Both the position numbers and the translations under genes were made by a program. Source: Linyphia triangularis (taxonomy: Eukaryota > Arthropoda > Arachnida > Araneae > Linyphiidae). Taken from it: a DNA stretch of 64,000 nucleotides. The notes under the pieces are model-generated. The model saw nothing but the letters and a program-made list of their open reading frames with translations, had not been told where the DNA came from and made no database searches. Where the stretch lies: contig OZ021733.1 in assembly GCA_963978545.1 (NCBI GenBank), positions 29,573,330 to 29,637,329 of the forward strand, written 5' to 3'. Positions 12,266 to 24,426 of this stretch are shown here, piece after piece (the stretch's first letter is position 1; the number at the start of each line of letters is the position of its first letter).

Positions 12266-13551
12266 ATTAATTTGAAATTATATTTAATTTAATAATTTGA
12301 AATTATATTTAATTTAATAATTTGAAATTATATTTAATTTAATAATTTGAAATTATATTAAATATAATTTCAAATTAATAAATTAAATTTATTAATTTGA
12401 AATTATATTAAATTTAATAATTTGAAATTATATTAAATATAATTTCAAATTAATAAATTAAATTTATTAATTTGAAATTATATTAAATTTATTAATTTGA
12501 AATTATATTAAATTTATTAATTTGAAATTATATTAAATTTATTAATTTGAAATTATATTAAATTTATTAATTTGAAATTATATTTAATTTATTAATTTGA
12601 AATTATATTTAATTTATTAATTTGAAATTATATTTAATTTATTAATTTGAAATTATATTTAATTTATTAATTTGAAATTATATTTAATTTATTAATTTGA
12701 AATTATATTTAATTTATTAATTTGAAATTATATTTAATTCATTAATTTGAAATTATATTTAATTCATTAATTTGAAATTATATTTAATTCATTAATTTGA
12801 AATTATATTTAATTCATTAATTTGAAATTATATTTAATTCATTAATTTGAAATTATATTTAATTCATTAATTTGAAATTATATTTAATTCATTAATTTGA
12901 AATTATATTTAATTCATTAATTTGAAATTATATTTAATTCATTAATTTGAAATTATATTTAATTTATTAATTTGAAATTATATTTAATTTATTAATTTGA
13001 AATTATATTTAATTTATTAATTTGAAATTATATTTAATTTATTAATTTGAAATTATATTTAATTTAATAATTTGAAATTATATTTAATTTATTAATTTGA
13101 AATTATATTTAATTTATTAATTTGAAATTATATTTAATTTATTAATTTGAAATTATATTTAATTTATTAATTTGAAATTATATTTAATTTATTAATTTGA
13201 AATTATATTTAATTTATTAATTTGAAATTATATTTAATTTATTAATTTGAAATTATATTTAATTTATTAATTTGAAATTATATTTAATTTATTAATTTGA
13301 AATTATATTTAATTTATTAATTTGAAATTATACTTAATTTATTAATTTGAAATTATACTTAATTTATTAATTTGAAATTATATTTAATTTATTAATTTGA
13401 AATTATATTTAATTATTAATTTGAAATTATATTTAATTATTAATTTGAAATTATATTTAATTATTAATTTGAAATTATATTTAATTATTAATTTGAAATT
13501 ATATTTAATTATTAATTTGAAATTATATTTAATTTATTAATTTGAAATTAT
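12266..13551. repeat. 25-bp AT satellite array
   Basis: About 51 head-to-tail units of AATTTGAAATTATATTTAATTTATT (two parts: AATTTGAAATTATATT, TAATTTATT). Variants are clustered. Units with TTAATTC occupy 12740-12940 in nine consecutive copies. Units with TACTTAATT occur twice near 13330-13360. A run of about six 24-bp units covers about 13405-13525. Near 12354-12395 and 12430-12475 the repeat is present in inverted orientation. This pattern points to growth by local block duplication. Confidence 0.97.
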
Positions 13552-13702
13552 GTAATATCATTAACTTTTATGAAGGTAGAATATGGTGGAATTCTTCAAA
13601 ACCTTTTAGATTGCATAATAGTTTTATTTCAAAATTCACGTGCTGGACATAACTACTAATTAAACCACAAGAAACAATTAAAATCACAGCACTGCAGTCC
13701 TT

Positions 13703-13798
13703 TTTCTAGGAATCAGTTGAACACATAGAAGGTTCGTATATAGCTTCTAGGAATCAGTTGAACAGTTGAATACATAGAATCTAGGAATGCATATAGCC
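13703..13798. repeat. Short imperfect tandem repeat
   Basis: Three partial units beginning TTCTAGGAATCAGTTGAACA, TTCTAGGAATCAGTTGAACA and TCTAGGAATGCATATAG lie head to tail. They are non-coding, and the unit length varies between about 30 and 43 bp. Confidence 0.7.
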
Positions 13799-14052
13799 TG
13801 TACGTTTTATGTGTATAACTTTTTAAGTCTGTAGAAATTAGTTTTCACAAAAAAATAATTTTGTATTGATCTTGAACCGTCTTTAGTATCCCAGAGTGTA
13901 TTCATTCCAATAAACCAAACCATCATTTAAAAGGCTAAGAAACAAACTTTATTAAACAAAAAAAAAAGAAATGAAAGGAAGGCTTGACGAATTTATTGTG
14001 AGATCAGCAAATGTCGATTTTGAAGTTGTGAATAATGCTGCAGATATTGTTG

Positions 14053-14259
14053 TCACGGGTATTAGTGGTTGGTTGGTTGGTTGTTTTCAGATTATCTGGC
14101 GCCGTCAGCAACACGAGGGCTATAATGCGCCGAAACATTCGTCATTAGACAGACCAACATACAATTACAAACACCCATGCCTAACACGGGACTTGAACCC
14201 GCAACCTCGCGGTCTAGAAGCTAGCACGCTAACCACTATACCGCTCACGAGTATTAGTG
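14053..14259 (-). mobile_element. SINE family 1 copy with 15-bp TSD
   Basis: A minus-strand copy with B box (degraded to GGGTTCAAGTCCCG), A box and a long GGTTGGTTGGTTGG tail. The 15-bp duplication TCACGGGTATTAGTG (14053-14067) and TCACGAGTATTAGTG (14245-14259) differs at one base. The extreme 5' head (GGCCGACC) is missing. Confidence 0.9.
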
Positions 14260-14977
14260 ATTTGCAATGCTATACATAAAAAATAATTTCCTCTTTTAAT
14301 TTATGAATTTGATTATTTGAAATTTGTTTCTGTATCTGGTGATAAAAAATAACTTTTAGAAAAGAATATTAACATTAATTTTTCAACTTTTCTGCATTTA
14401 ATGTTAATTCATTGGATTTTATGTCAAGCCCATTTCCAGTAAATCTCGCATTTGAAAGAGGGGCCCCCCGAAAGTATTTGAGCTTTGGGCCCCAACTTGT
14501 CATGGTAGGGCCCTGGGTGAGATAATATGCACTTCCCCTACGTAATAATATTCAATAGACATCGAAGAAGGAGGTACGTTATTTACAAATATTCAAAAGT
14601 AAATCTTCAAGAGCTAAATTTCTCGAAAGTGTTTTGACAAATACTCACTTCGTCCGATTAACTTTTCAATTATACGCTGATTGCTTCAAGTTGAAACTTG
14701 ATTATGAGACTGTAACCAAATATTGTAGGCCCCTATTAAAGTCGTCAAAGTTAACATTTTATTCCTGTAATTATAACAACTGGTATTGTTGTTTGAAGAG
14801 CAAATAATGCTGGCACGCTAAACCAGCCAATTTAATTTTACAATATAATTTATTACACTTTTTGGCAAATACCCTTCCATCCACTATCCATAATTATATA
14901 CCGATTGTTTCAAGACTAAAACCGACTATGAAATAGTTACCAATTATTAGACTCTCATATGTTTTGCTAAAGTAGCA

Positions 14978-15225
14978 TTGAGGACTAGATATGGAAAAAG
15001 ACCTAACTACCAAAAAAATCGAAAATCGTTTTTTTATGGAAAAATGTCCTAAATAGCAAGCTAAACAAAGTGGAGAACCCCCAAAGTGCGAACTCCATTA
15101 GTAATAGTTCAAATTCAATCTGAAGTATGTACTTAAGCATTGCCTTAAGTACAAGATGCGATCATTTTTCGGCTCTCCTGAAATTTTTTCTTTTCTTGGG
15201 TCGTTTTCCATTTCTAGTCCTCAAT
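14978..15225. mobile_element. TTGAGGACTAG MITE with intact ends
   Basis: Terminal inverted repeats TTGAGGACTAGATATGG and, on the complement, TTGAGGACTAGAAATGG extend for about 28 bp through the GACC(T/C)AA segment. The element is 248 bp with no coding capacity. Interior phrases match the other two copies. No clear target duplication was found, so the superfamily stays open. Confidence 0.85.
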
Positions 15226-16060
15226 TATATCAAGTATAGTTGTTCAAGCCTCAAGTAAAGTGGATTAAGAAGACTAGTCAAAGTAGTTTTTTAATACCAC
15301 CCCCTTCAGCCACATATTAGTAAAGTTGTAAAATCATAATGTTCTTCCAATTTTTTTTAATAGCTTTGTTAGCTGACAGAGTAATTTACTTTCCATTTTA
15401 TTCAGTATTTGCATCAGCAAACAAAGGTGCAGGTCATTAGGAAATGTTTCAATTTCAATATACATTCTCAGAGTTTTTATATAATTAAATTTGGCAGTTT
15501 AAATTAGTATGCAAAATAACACGCGGCCGGCATGAGATGATTCTCATAATGCAAAAATGATGACTGATGAATGATATTAATTTTTTTAGATTAGAAGAAC
15601 TAATATCGTTTGAATAAACACAAGACAGTAAATTAAACAAATGATTTATAACAAAAAGTAACGCGTCTTATTACAAAACAGACTTCTAAGTTTGAATATT
15701 TCTCAAGTAAGATTCTCAAAAACAAGTTTATTATAATAACAAATAAGTTTCTGATTTAATTGGGTCAAAATTTTCGTATTTCTAAGTATCATTTACAATT
15801 TTAAATTCAATAATGTGAGTGAAATTAAAAACATTCGTCAACTTAACGTGAAAAATATGATAAATATACAATATTTAGAGCCATTTACGAACCGAGGCGA
15901 TCTTACGGGAGCATCCATAAATATGGATATACATCGAAAATTGAATACATTTACCATAATTACACACCTCAGAACATTTTATCTACTAAAGACAGGTTAG
16001 CTTCTTAAAATAACCAAGATCTATTCTTTCATGAACAGAACAACTCCTTCCACTAACGGA
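15226..16060. other. Unassigned AT-rich interval upstream of the candidate exon
   Basis: No repeat boundary or gene was recognised. The short frame at 15815-16000 has no support beyond being open. Confidence 0.4.
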
Positions 16061-16493
16061 AGAATAAAGAAAACTCTCTTTTGATAATTATTCCTCACAA
16101 GGACACCACTGTTATGTCCGAGCGCATTCCGTGAGCAGTATTTAGGGATTTTCCGGTCATCCGTTAGGGAATTTTCTCTATTCTTGTTTCTCCAAGCGTT
16201 TTTCTTTTAGCGCGCAAGTCTTATTTCTTCAGCATCCAGTCGCATTCCGAATTTCTAATCGCTAGCTGCTTCCACCAATCTTTCTATTCTTTACATTTCA
16301 TTTTTTTTTCCTTCTTATTTCGTAGCTTTTCTAAGCACATCATGCGTCGGCAGCTTAGTCTTATGATTATTATGAGTTTTCGGCTTAGTGTAGCATTGGA
16401 TTATGTCGAGTAAAAAAGTCAAGTGAAAGATCGCTTGACGTTTAGTTTCAGTTTCGTTTAGAAAGTGCCCCAGTTTGTGTCTCGTGCCTAGCT
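16061..16493 (+). promoter_or_regulatory. Candidate promoter and 5' UTR
   Basis: This block is more GC-rich and less repetitive than its surroundings and leads directly into a good start codon and 5' splice site. TTTCAGTTTCG at about 16446 contains TCAGT (16448-16452), the arthropod initiator consensus, 46 bp before the ATG. A weak downstream-element-like TCTCGTG lies at 16480-16486. There is no clear TATA box. All of this is inference from motif spacing; no transcript evidence is available here. Confidence 0.45.
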
Positions 16494-16542
16494 ATGGAAA
16501 TTCGAGGAAATTTACAAAGGATACGATACCTCCTCCTTTTCG
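16494..16542 (+). CDS. Candidate first coding exon of a spliced gene (signal-peptide start)
   Basis: Unrecognised gene. The ATG has a purine at -3 and G at +4. Sixteen codons follow, MEIRGNLQRIRYLLLF, then a split codon (G) at a strong 5' splice site, CG/GTGAGTACGG, giving a phase-1 intron. The charged residues (R4, R9, R11) followed by YLLLF look like the beginning of a signal peptide or signal anchor whose hydrophobic core continues in the next exon. That would make the product secreted or membrane-bound. No second exon could be identified in the 47 kb downstream, so the first intron would be very long or the call is wrong. Supporting context is the unique, GC-richer sequence around it and the initiator-like motif upstream. 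Confidence 0.45.
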
Positions 16543-17760
16543 GTGAGTACGGTTTGTTTGTGTTTTTGCTTTTCGTTGTAGCTCCCTGAATTGGTGGAAT
16601 GGTCATTCGCGGAAGCTATGGAATATGTGAAGAAGTAAGTGCGGCAATTTTCGGCCGACAGGTTTAGATATTGCTTCATTGTCTTGAGCATCGTGAAAGT
16701 ATAATAACAACGTGCTATTTAAAATGAATTAATCCCCAGGAAATAGTTTTAGGAATGCTTTATATTGTATTGGAAGGGATAGAAGACCCCTAAAAATTAT
16801 TTTATATCGTCTTTTTTATACTATAATTTTTATCTCAATAGGGCACGTCATTATATTTATAAAGGGAATGATGGATATTTTATTTGGAATATTGGATATT
16901 TTGGATTGGATATTTTATTGGACATTCCATTATAAAATTGGATATTTTATGATGGAATGATGGATATAATGAATTATTTTATGATAGAACTAGTATATGA
17001 ATTATGCACGATAAGAAATTATTTGTGTTTGAAAACGCTATTGTTATGAAATTATTTATTTTAATTCAAATTCTTATAAAAAATATCGTTTCTAAAAAAT
17101 ATTCTTTAGTTTTATTAATTAAAATATATCCGTTTCCACCGGCAAAGTTAATAAAACTGCATAAATGAATAATCTTTAAACAACGGCCATGAGTTTATGG
17201 ATTTCTATTTTGACTTACCGTGTCGTGGACATTAATTAATAAAATAATTCTATGTTATTTAAAGCAGTTTAGAACTCTAAATATCTTTTTAACTTTTATA
17301 AAAAAAATAACTCAACATTTTTAACACCATTTTTATCCAATAAACTAATATTTTCGCTTCAAATTTTGCTAACGGACAAGGTCTTTGGAAAAAAAAAATG
17401 AATGAAAAACATGTAAATGAAAAATGTGATACTAATAGTCATCGGCAAGTAGGATGTGGAGGTAAGGGGGGCAATCCTCATTGAACATAGATAAATATAT
17501 ATATATATATTTAAAGTGATCGAATTAATCAATATATATAAAATAAATCAGTAATAAGGCACACACACACACAAAAAAAAATCATAAAATTTATTTATCT
17601 GTTCCCGGTATGTAATCTTATGTATTTGAAGTTCATATCTCTATTTTCTATATTATTATATTAAATAATATATTGCCGGCTCCAAGGGATACTTTTCCAA
17701 CCCTAATTTGTCAAAATTGTGGTGACGACTTCAAATAGCAGATAAAAGCTTCTATGCATT
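16543..17760 (+). other. Putative intron start with low-complexity sequence
   Basis: This follows the candidate donor site. At 16860-16980 GGATATTTTATT-like phrases recur in an imperfect tandem pattern. (TA)n occurs at about 17494-17510 and a short (CA)n at about 17561-17573. No exon was recognised. Confidence 0.4.
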
Positions 17761-17764
17761 GGAG

Positions 17765-17900
17765 TACTCTTTTGCATAGCGGCTAAAGCATCTGGCTGGA
17801 ATACCAAAGGTCCCACGATCGAGCCCCAGTGACTGCAAGGGAAAGCGCACTTCGCTTCATTGGTGACTAGGACGTGAGTCCAAGACAGACTTCAAAAGAG
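17765..17900 (+). mobile_element. Degenerate third tRNA-derived SINE-like sequence
   Basis: TAGCGGCTAAAGCATCTGGCTGG resembles a tRNA D-arm and A box, and CCCACGATCGAGCCCCAGTG resembles a B box at the expected spacing of about 30 bp. The rest (GCAAGGGAAAGCGCACTTCG) does not match SINE families 1 or 2. It cannot fold as a proper tRNA by eye, and no target duplication was found. Confidence 0.45.
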
Positions 17901-19509
17901 CAAAAAAGGAAAAAAAATCTTCTAAAGTGCTGATTCAACATGCGCTTAACTCTTTTGCGCACCACTCATTTACCACTAATTTATTTCAGTGATCAAGTTA
18001 CAGCTTTTAGTAATCGAAGGGTATTCTCTTCCTGTTACCAAATATTTTAAAAAGTTATTTGAAACCAAAAATGAAATTTACTCCTTTTCACTTTATACCG
18101 AGGATTTCAAACCTTACCATTTTATTAAGATTATCAAAAGATACAAAGAATAATTAAAAAGTTTATCCAGTGTCAAAAAAGCTTTAATGCTTTTTTTGGT
18201 CAATAGACTTTTAATGTGTTAGTGTAATATCAAAAATTAATTTTAGACAACAAGAAAAAAATCGTTATTTGAGCAATGAAGCAATTGTTTAGAATTTCAC
18301 CTGTAATGGTGAAATGTCTCGCGATTTCTATTTTCGTTCATCAATAGATTTATGCTTCACGCGTATCTGGCATCAGATCATACGATGTAACAAATCATAA
18401 CATCACGTACTTGTGTTTTATACTACAGAAGTTACAAAACACGCAATATTTGTTGATATGGAAGTTATTCTTTTTCAATCTCCGTCTAAGTAGGACAACC
18501 GATAGGAAGGAATATTCTAATTTTTTCTGAAATATATGTACATATTAAGTATTCTTTGCTACATCTTAGGATAATCACTTTTTAGTTTAAGGCATGTTAT
18601 GACACAATTTTAATATGTCCTCACCAGGAAATTGTGGCCAGCTTATGTTGAAAAGATTATGGAGGCATGAATGTTGAAATTGGTTAACAAACCGGTTAAT
18701 ATTCAAGTATTTAAACACAGAATTGTTAATTTGAAGCAAAATTTGATTAAACTTGTGTCTGAGAATTTTACAGAAAAACAAAACAAAAAGTGTTGGCTTC
18801 TAGTAGTGATGAAAGAGAAATACTACCAATGAATGTCTAGTAGGATTTCAGGCATTACAATGAAGATGAGACAAAAGTTTTTCAACTATGAACTTTGTAC
18901 GTTAGCATTCAAGTATAAACTTTTGCGTTAGCATTCAATTATAAACCTTATGACTGAGGCGTTTCGGTGCCGAATACATTTTTTTCATTTTCTTCAAGAT
19001 CATATTATTTGTTTTCTTGAAGAGCTATCAGCGATGGATACTTTACATAGTTTATAATTTGCCACAGTTGGGAATATATGAAAAAGTTCCCAGATCTCTT
19101 TCCAAAGAAAAATTTGTACTTTGGCATTATATTTTAAAGACTTTCTTGCTTGAAAGTTTCAAAGAAAAAATTAATGGCGTCCATTTCCTAATATTTCTAA
19201 AAAGATCGAACTATTTTACTCACTTTAATATCAAAAATGTCTGAAATTAATATTTCCTGCATTTATACAATTTGGATTTGAGTAACAATTACTCGAAAGA
19301 AGCTCTTACTCGAAACTCTAAGAAAAAGCTATTTTGAAATTCATTAAGAAACTGTTAAAAGGTGTAAAAATTTAACGAACTTTTAAGTCACCCAACGTTA
19401 AACTTATAAGACGCTAAATAACATATTTTACTAAATCATGAAATGAGATTTTTTAAGTAAATATGAAAGTGCTAAATAAATGCGAAAATGTTTTAAAGCT
19501 TCTTATGTG
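17901..19509. other. Unassigned AT-rich interval
   Basis: No gene or element boundary was recognised. Short frames at 18587-18781 (minus) and 19017-19244 (plus) show no domain I know. Confidence 0.4.
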
Positions 19510-19712
19510 CACTGTTAAAAAAATTTGTCCACCTTGCACCAAAATTTGGTTCCCATTTAGCTGCCACCAACATTTGGTGCTTAGTTTCGCGATTTAGTGG
19601 TGCTTACGGTCCGAGGTTGCACCATTAAATCGTGAAACTAAGCACCAAATGTTGGTGGCAGCTAAATGGGAACCAATTTTTGGTGCAAGGTGGAACAAAA
19701 TTTTTAACAGTG
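19510..19712. mobile_element. CACTGTTAAAAA foldback MITE, copy 1
   Basis: A 203-bp near-palindrome. The arms run from CACTGTTAAAAAAATTTG through CACCTTGCACCAAAATTTGG and CCAACATTTGGTGCTTAG, and the same sequence returns in inverted order after a loop around 19605-19620. The arms are about 85-95 bp. The second copy at 27397 has TA on both sides, which fits a Tc1/mariner-type target; here the flanks read TG on both sides. A transcript would form a long hairpin. Confidence 0.88.
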
Positions 19713-19783
19713 TGATTTATCAGCAGTCCTAAACTATAAAAAATGAACCACGGATTTTTTTTTTCCCGAATACATTATATTTC

Positions 19784-19931
19784 CCCCAAAATGTCGGGTT
19801 CGAGTCCACTTGTTGGCATGGGTGTTTGTAAATGTATGTTGGCTTGTCTAATGACGAATGTTTCGGCGTATTATAGCCCTCGTGTTGCTGACGGCGCCAG
19901 ATAATCTGAAAACAACCAACCCCAAAATGTC
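19784..19931 (+). mobile_element. SINE family 1, 5'-truncated within the B box
   Basis: The copy starts at GGGTTCGAGTCC, inside the B box, and runs to CAACCAAC. A perfect 12-bp duplication CCCCAAAATGTC (19784-19795, 19920-19931) brackets it. With the promoter boxes lost it cannot be an active pol III source copy. Confidence 0.9.
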
Positions 19932-20224
19932 ATCACTTCAAATTCCAAAAAAACTTAAAAAGTAATAATTTATATTTCTAGATAAAATATTATGTAACTT
20001 AAGTACAAAAAAATCTAGAATTTTTAACAGAATTCTTAAGTATAATCTATTGAAGTAAACGTTTGGAATTTGAAGCATTTTTCATTCTCACCCTACATGA
20101 GCTTTTTATTTTAAATTTATTTCCGTTGTTTCAACCGAACCGTTATATTACATTCCGTTGTTTTATTTGGAAAATACGCAAAAAATCTAAAGGAATTATT
20201 CGAACCTCAATAATTAGTGACCCA

Positions 20225-20270
20225 AAACAAACGGTTGGCTAGTTGTTTGGGATTTTATGGCTCACCAAAA
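20225..20270 (-). mobile_element. Possible short SINE/LINE tail fragment
   Basis: GGTTGGCTAGTTGTTTGGGATTTTATGGC resembles the tail and terminal hairpin start of the retroposon at 2771-3013. It is short and diverged, with no target duplication found. Confidence 0.25.
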
Positions 20271-20537
20271 CAAACAAAACTATAATATATTCAATTTCGT
20301 CGGGAAAACAGTTTAATAAATAAACTATGAATTGAAGCGCAATAGTAACAGACAATTTTACATATATTTTTTATTATATTCAAATAAGTTCTGAAAGATT
20401 AGGAACGAATCAATGGTTGTAACGAATATAGTTTCAAAAAAAAAAATTCCAGATTATATTTACCTCAAGAAAAAATTAATATATCATCTATTCAGCGTGT
20501 ATGATTGAATTAAGATTCATAAATGCTGAAGTTCACT

Positions 20538-20964
20538 GATTTTCATAATTATATCAATGTGATTATCATAATTATATCAATGTGATTATCATAATTATAT
20601 CGATGGGACTTTCATAGTTGTATCGATGGGACTTTCATAGTTGTATCGATGGGACTTTCATAGTTGTATCGATGGGACTTTCATAGTTGTATCGATGGGA
20701 CTTTCATAGTTGTATCGATGGGACTTTCATAGTTGTATCAATGGGACTTTCATAGTTGTATCAATGGGACTTTCATAGTTGTATCAATGGGACTTTCATA
20801 GTTGTATCAATGGGACTTTCATAGTTGTATCAATGGGACTTTCATAGTTGTATCAATGGGACTTTCATAGTTGTATCAATGGGACTTTCATAGTTGTATC
20901 AATGGGACTTTCATAGTTGTATCAATGGGACTTTCATAGTTATATCAATGGGATTTTCATAATA
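20538..20964. repeat. 23-bp tandem satellite
   Basis: About 18 units of GGGACTTTCATAGTTGTATCAAT. The array has ordered variants. The left end has degenerate GATTATCATAATTATATCAAT units. A block with ATCGATGGG follows (about 20599-20725), then a uniform ATCAATGGG block, and a degenerate last unit. Homogeneous inner units with diverged edges are typical of recent unequal exchange. Confidence 0.97.
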
Positions 20965-21786
20965 ACATTTTTATGTAGAAATGGGAGATGTAATAATTTA
21001 TCATAGAGTATGATTTGAAGGGTAAAATGGTGGCTTTTTATTATCTGGTAAAATCAGCGAATGGCTCAACAAAAATAAGAACTCTAACCAAATCATAAAC
21101 TCTAATTGATAATTCGTGACTTTTCTTTTCATTTCCTTTAAATTTTTTATATTAATAATGTTTGTACCTTATTAACGCATTTTAGCAATTGTACCCTCAT
21201 ATTTACTTTGTGTTAGCAATGGTGTTCAATGAAGTTTCACTTAACTGTTCCTATTAAGTTTTATCTTTTCCCTCTATTAAGTATAAAACCGACAGATGTC
21301 TTAGAAAGACAGAAATATTATTTATTATTTAACCATTCGTAGAAATCATTTTCCATATATTTTATTACTAATAACATTTTTAGTACGTTTGAAAAATGGT
21401 CCACTTATTTTTGTACTTATTAATACATAGCCATACGGTTGCTTTTAAGAAATCAGTTTTTTTTTCTGAGACAATTTGTCATTAAATTTTAATTTCTGAT
21501 AACTGTTTTTAAAAAAATTCCAAGTCACATTTATTGGTAGATTACATTTGATTATAATTTGATCTAAGGATCTCTCAAATGGTTCCCATAATGTTAATGT
21601 TAGAAACTTAAGAGTTTGATTAAATAACTAAAACTAACTGATTTGCTTTTCTTTAAGATAATAAAAAAGTAAATATAATTTCATAAATTCTGTAATTTCA
21701 CTTACAGTTGCGCACAAGTACTTGAAAAGAAAGTTTTAATGCTCTGTAATTAAATATCTGTTTGAAAGACTGTGTAGGTAAAATGA
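20965..21786. other. Unassigned AT-rich interval
   Basis: No gene, array or element end was recognised. Confidence 0.4.
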
Positions 21787-22266
21787 GCTTGTGTTTTGCG
21801 ATGAAAAATTAGTTAAAACAAGTAGTAATTCAAACATTTCATTAAGTTTTACAATCGAAATAATTTATAATCGAATAATTTATAACCAGTAATTATTGAA
21901 TAATTCATAACCAGTAATTATTGAATAATTCATAATCACTAATTGTTGAATAATTCATTATAAGATATTATTGAATAATTCGTAATCTTTTTTATTGAAT
22001 AATTCGTAATAATTCAAAATTATAATTATTCATACATAAATTGAATTTGTTTTTTACGATCAAAAATCAGTTAAAACAAGTCGTAATTCAAATATTTAAA
22101 TAAGTTATAAATCGAAATCAGTTATAATCGAATAATTTATAACCAGCAATTAATGAGTAATTCATAATCATCAATAGTTTACTAATTCATTATTGGACTA
22201 ATTCATTAGTGTATAATTCGTAATCAATTACTGAATAATTCAAAATCTTAATTATTCATTCTTAAT
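21787..22266. repeat. Tandem segmental duplication with inner minisatellite
   Basis: A block of about 240 bp occurs twice (from 21787 and from about 22043). Both copies share AGTTAAAACAAGT(A/C)GTAATTCAAA, a run of AATCGAATAATTTATAACCAG and several TAATTCATAATCA-type units. Inside each block the phrase TTGAATAATTCATAA repeats about every 24 bp. The copies are clearly diverged. Confidence 0.8.
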
Positions 22267-22879
22267 CGAACGCTTAAAATTTTTTAATAAAACTGTCAAA
22301 CTTGAAAAATAATTTAATTGTTTAAATTGTGTCACAATCAAATAAGTGCTAACTGTAGTTTTTTTTATTTTTTTTAAATTTTTTTATTATTATTATTATC
22401 AAATCGTTTAAAATTTATTACAATTCATAAATATCCATTTTAAGACCAAATGTTCTACACCATTCCATTTTTCTTTCAGAGCAAAAAAAGGCTTGAGTAT
22501 AAAGAACCTTATCAACCTTCTTGACACGCATTTCCCTGAACTGACTGCAATGAAAGCTTTTTTTTTGCTTTTTTTTTTGCTCCCTTAATGAATGACAAAT
22601 ATCGACTTGTTTGGGTCAAGATTGATTTGCGAAAGCTTGTGATAGTTAAGTCAAGGTTCAGTACATATAATTAATAGTAGTAACATTCAGTAATAATCAA
22701 TGCCCTTATATAAACTTTTATAACTTATTATATTAAGTATCTACTCTTATATAAAACTAAATGTACATTTTACACATATTTTTTTACAAGAAATTATGGA
22801 TTATCGATATTTAAATTTAATGGACTTAGCCTTTTTTACAATTCAATGTTGTTTTTACTTTCAGTTACCAATATGTATA

Positions 22880-23600
22880 CATAGGGTAATGAAAGTATAG
22901 CATTCGGTCAAAAAAATTTCGATATATATATATTTTTTTTTGTGCATTTTTTCACGTTTTGGAACATCCTGATTTCAAAAAAGTTATCTAGAAAAAAATG
23001 GCTGTTTGTGTGTGTCTATGGTCATCATAAATCCCGAACAAATTGACCTACGATACTCAAATTTGGTGTGCGGATTAGTGATGGCACAGGGACCTACCAT
23101 TAAGGTTTTAGTCAAAATCGCGCATGTAAATAAGGTAGCTGTCATTGAAAAAATCATGTTTTTCAGTAATTGCTAAAAAGCGGCTCTAACGATTTTGTCT
23201 AAAATCGCATCGGCAATGCCTCTTAAGGTGTTTTAAACATCCTCACTTCCGAAATTTCCGTATAAATGCTTTAATGGTGTAAAAAGTTGAAAAACGAATG
23301 CCTTTAACATAGAGTTCTATTTCTCTTTGAGTTCTGTTCCTCATCAACGATCTTTTTTCTCCTCTCCTCAGTTTCACTTATAAGAAAGGATATTATAAGA
23401 ATTATTGAAAAGTATGTCACCAAAATTATCTATTTGGCAGAGTTTTTTTTTTTTTTTTTTTAAAGACCCATACAAAAATTACGGTAAAAATATCGCCGAA
23501 CAGGCTATATTTTTTTTAGATGAATGATGAAAATATAAAGACATTGAATGACACAAATTAACATCAGTATTATAGGGTAATTGAAAGTTGTGCGATGTTC
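22880..23600. mobile_element. Probable decayed transposon, bounds uncertain
   Basis: AGGGTAATGAAAGTATAGC at about 22883 recurs, diverged, as AGGGTAATTGAAAGTTGTGC at about 23573 in direct orientation. Between them the sequence is less AT-rich (GACCTACGATACTCAAATTTGG, AGTCAAAATCGCGCATG). No coding remnant was identified, and I cannot assign a class. Confidence 0.35.
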
Positions 23601-24426
23601 CACACCCCTAGTTATAGTCTCAAATCACTTTTAAAAAGGGCTGTGGATCGCAGAACATGCCAAAAAATTATTTTAATTTTTGTTTTAAAATTACCTCTAA
23701 ATGGAATTTTTGCAAAGCAATGGTATCATCTGAAAGCTAGTGAGTTATTTTATTAGTATGAAATAGTATAGCGTTATGAAAATAAATTTGAAAGTTTTAA
23801 ACTCATTTTCTAAAGAATTGTGTTTTTGGCACGTGGAACTTCATTTAAAAAATGACGATGAAGTTTTATAATATTTTTTAAAAATTATTTGAGAATTAAA
23901 ATATATATTAACTGTTAGAAGTTTTGAACCTCAATCAAGTTAGAAAAAAAAAAATTGCCAGATTTTTAAAGACAAAAGGTTTTAGAAAAATTGAGGATTT
24001 TTTTTTTTTTTTTTCTACTTTCAAAGTTAAAAATATTCTATTTAAAAGACTCTATATTCTGGAAACTTTATAGAGGTTTGAAACATTAAGAATGATATTA
24101 TGAATAATTTCCAGCCATACTTATTTTTCTTGGCGTAATAAAATTTGAGATATCACCTTTCAAAGATACGTTAATTAACGAGTCAAATGTTGATTAACTT
24201 TTGAGTAAAACTGAACTTTTTTAATGTAAACATCATAACTAATTATGTACTTTTAGGTGCAAAAAAATCATATTTTTAAAATAATAATTAAAGAAAAAAA
24301 GTTCAAGTGTATATGAATACCTTTTCGTCATCAAATTATAATTAACCACCGATAAACTTATTTAATTACATTTAAAATTATTTGGTGATAAATAGAAATT
24401 TTTCCTTGTCTACGGCAATACATTTA
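23601..24426. other. Unassigned AT-rich interval
   Basis: Poly-A/T tracts and no recognisable gene. A weak inverted match around 23600-23660 (GCGATGTTCCACA and GGATCGCAGAACATGCC) is noted without a call. Confidence 0.35.

Noticed and set aside
12266..13551. CRISPR-like array
   Set aside because: Units are contiguous with no unique spacers, and the context is animal DNA; it is a satellite.
14455..14515. hAT-like terminus (complement starts CAGGGCCCTACCATGAC)
   Set aside because: Only one end is visible, with no partner and no 8-bp duplication; too little to call an element.
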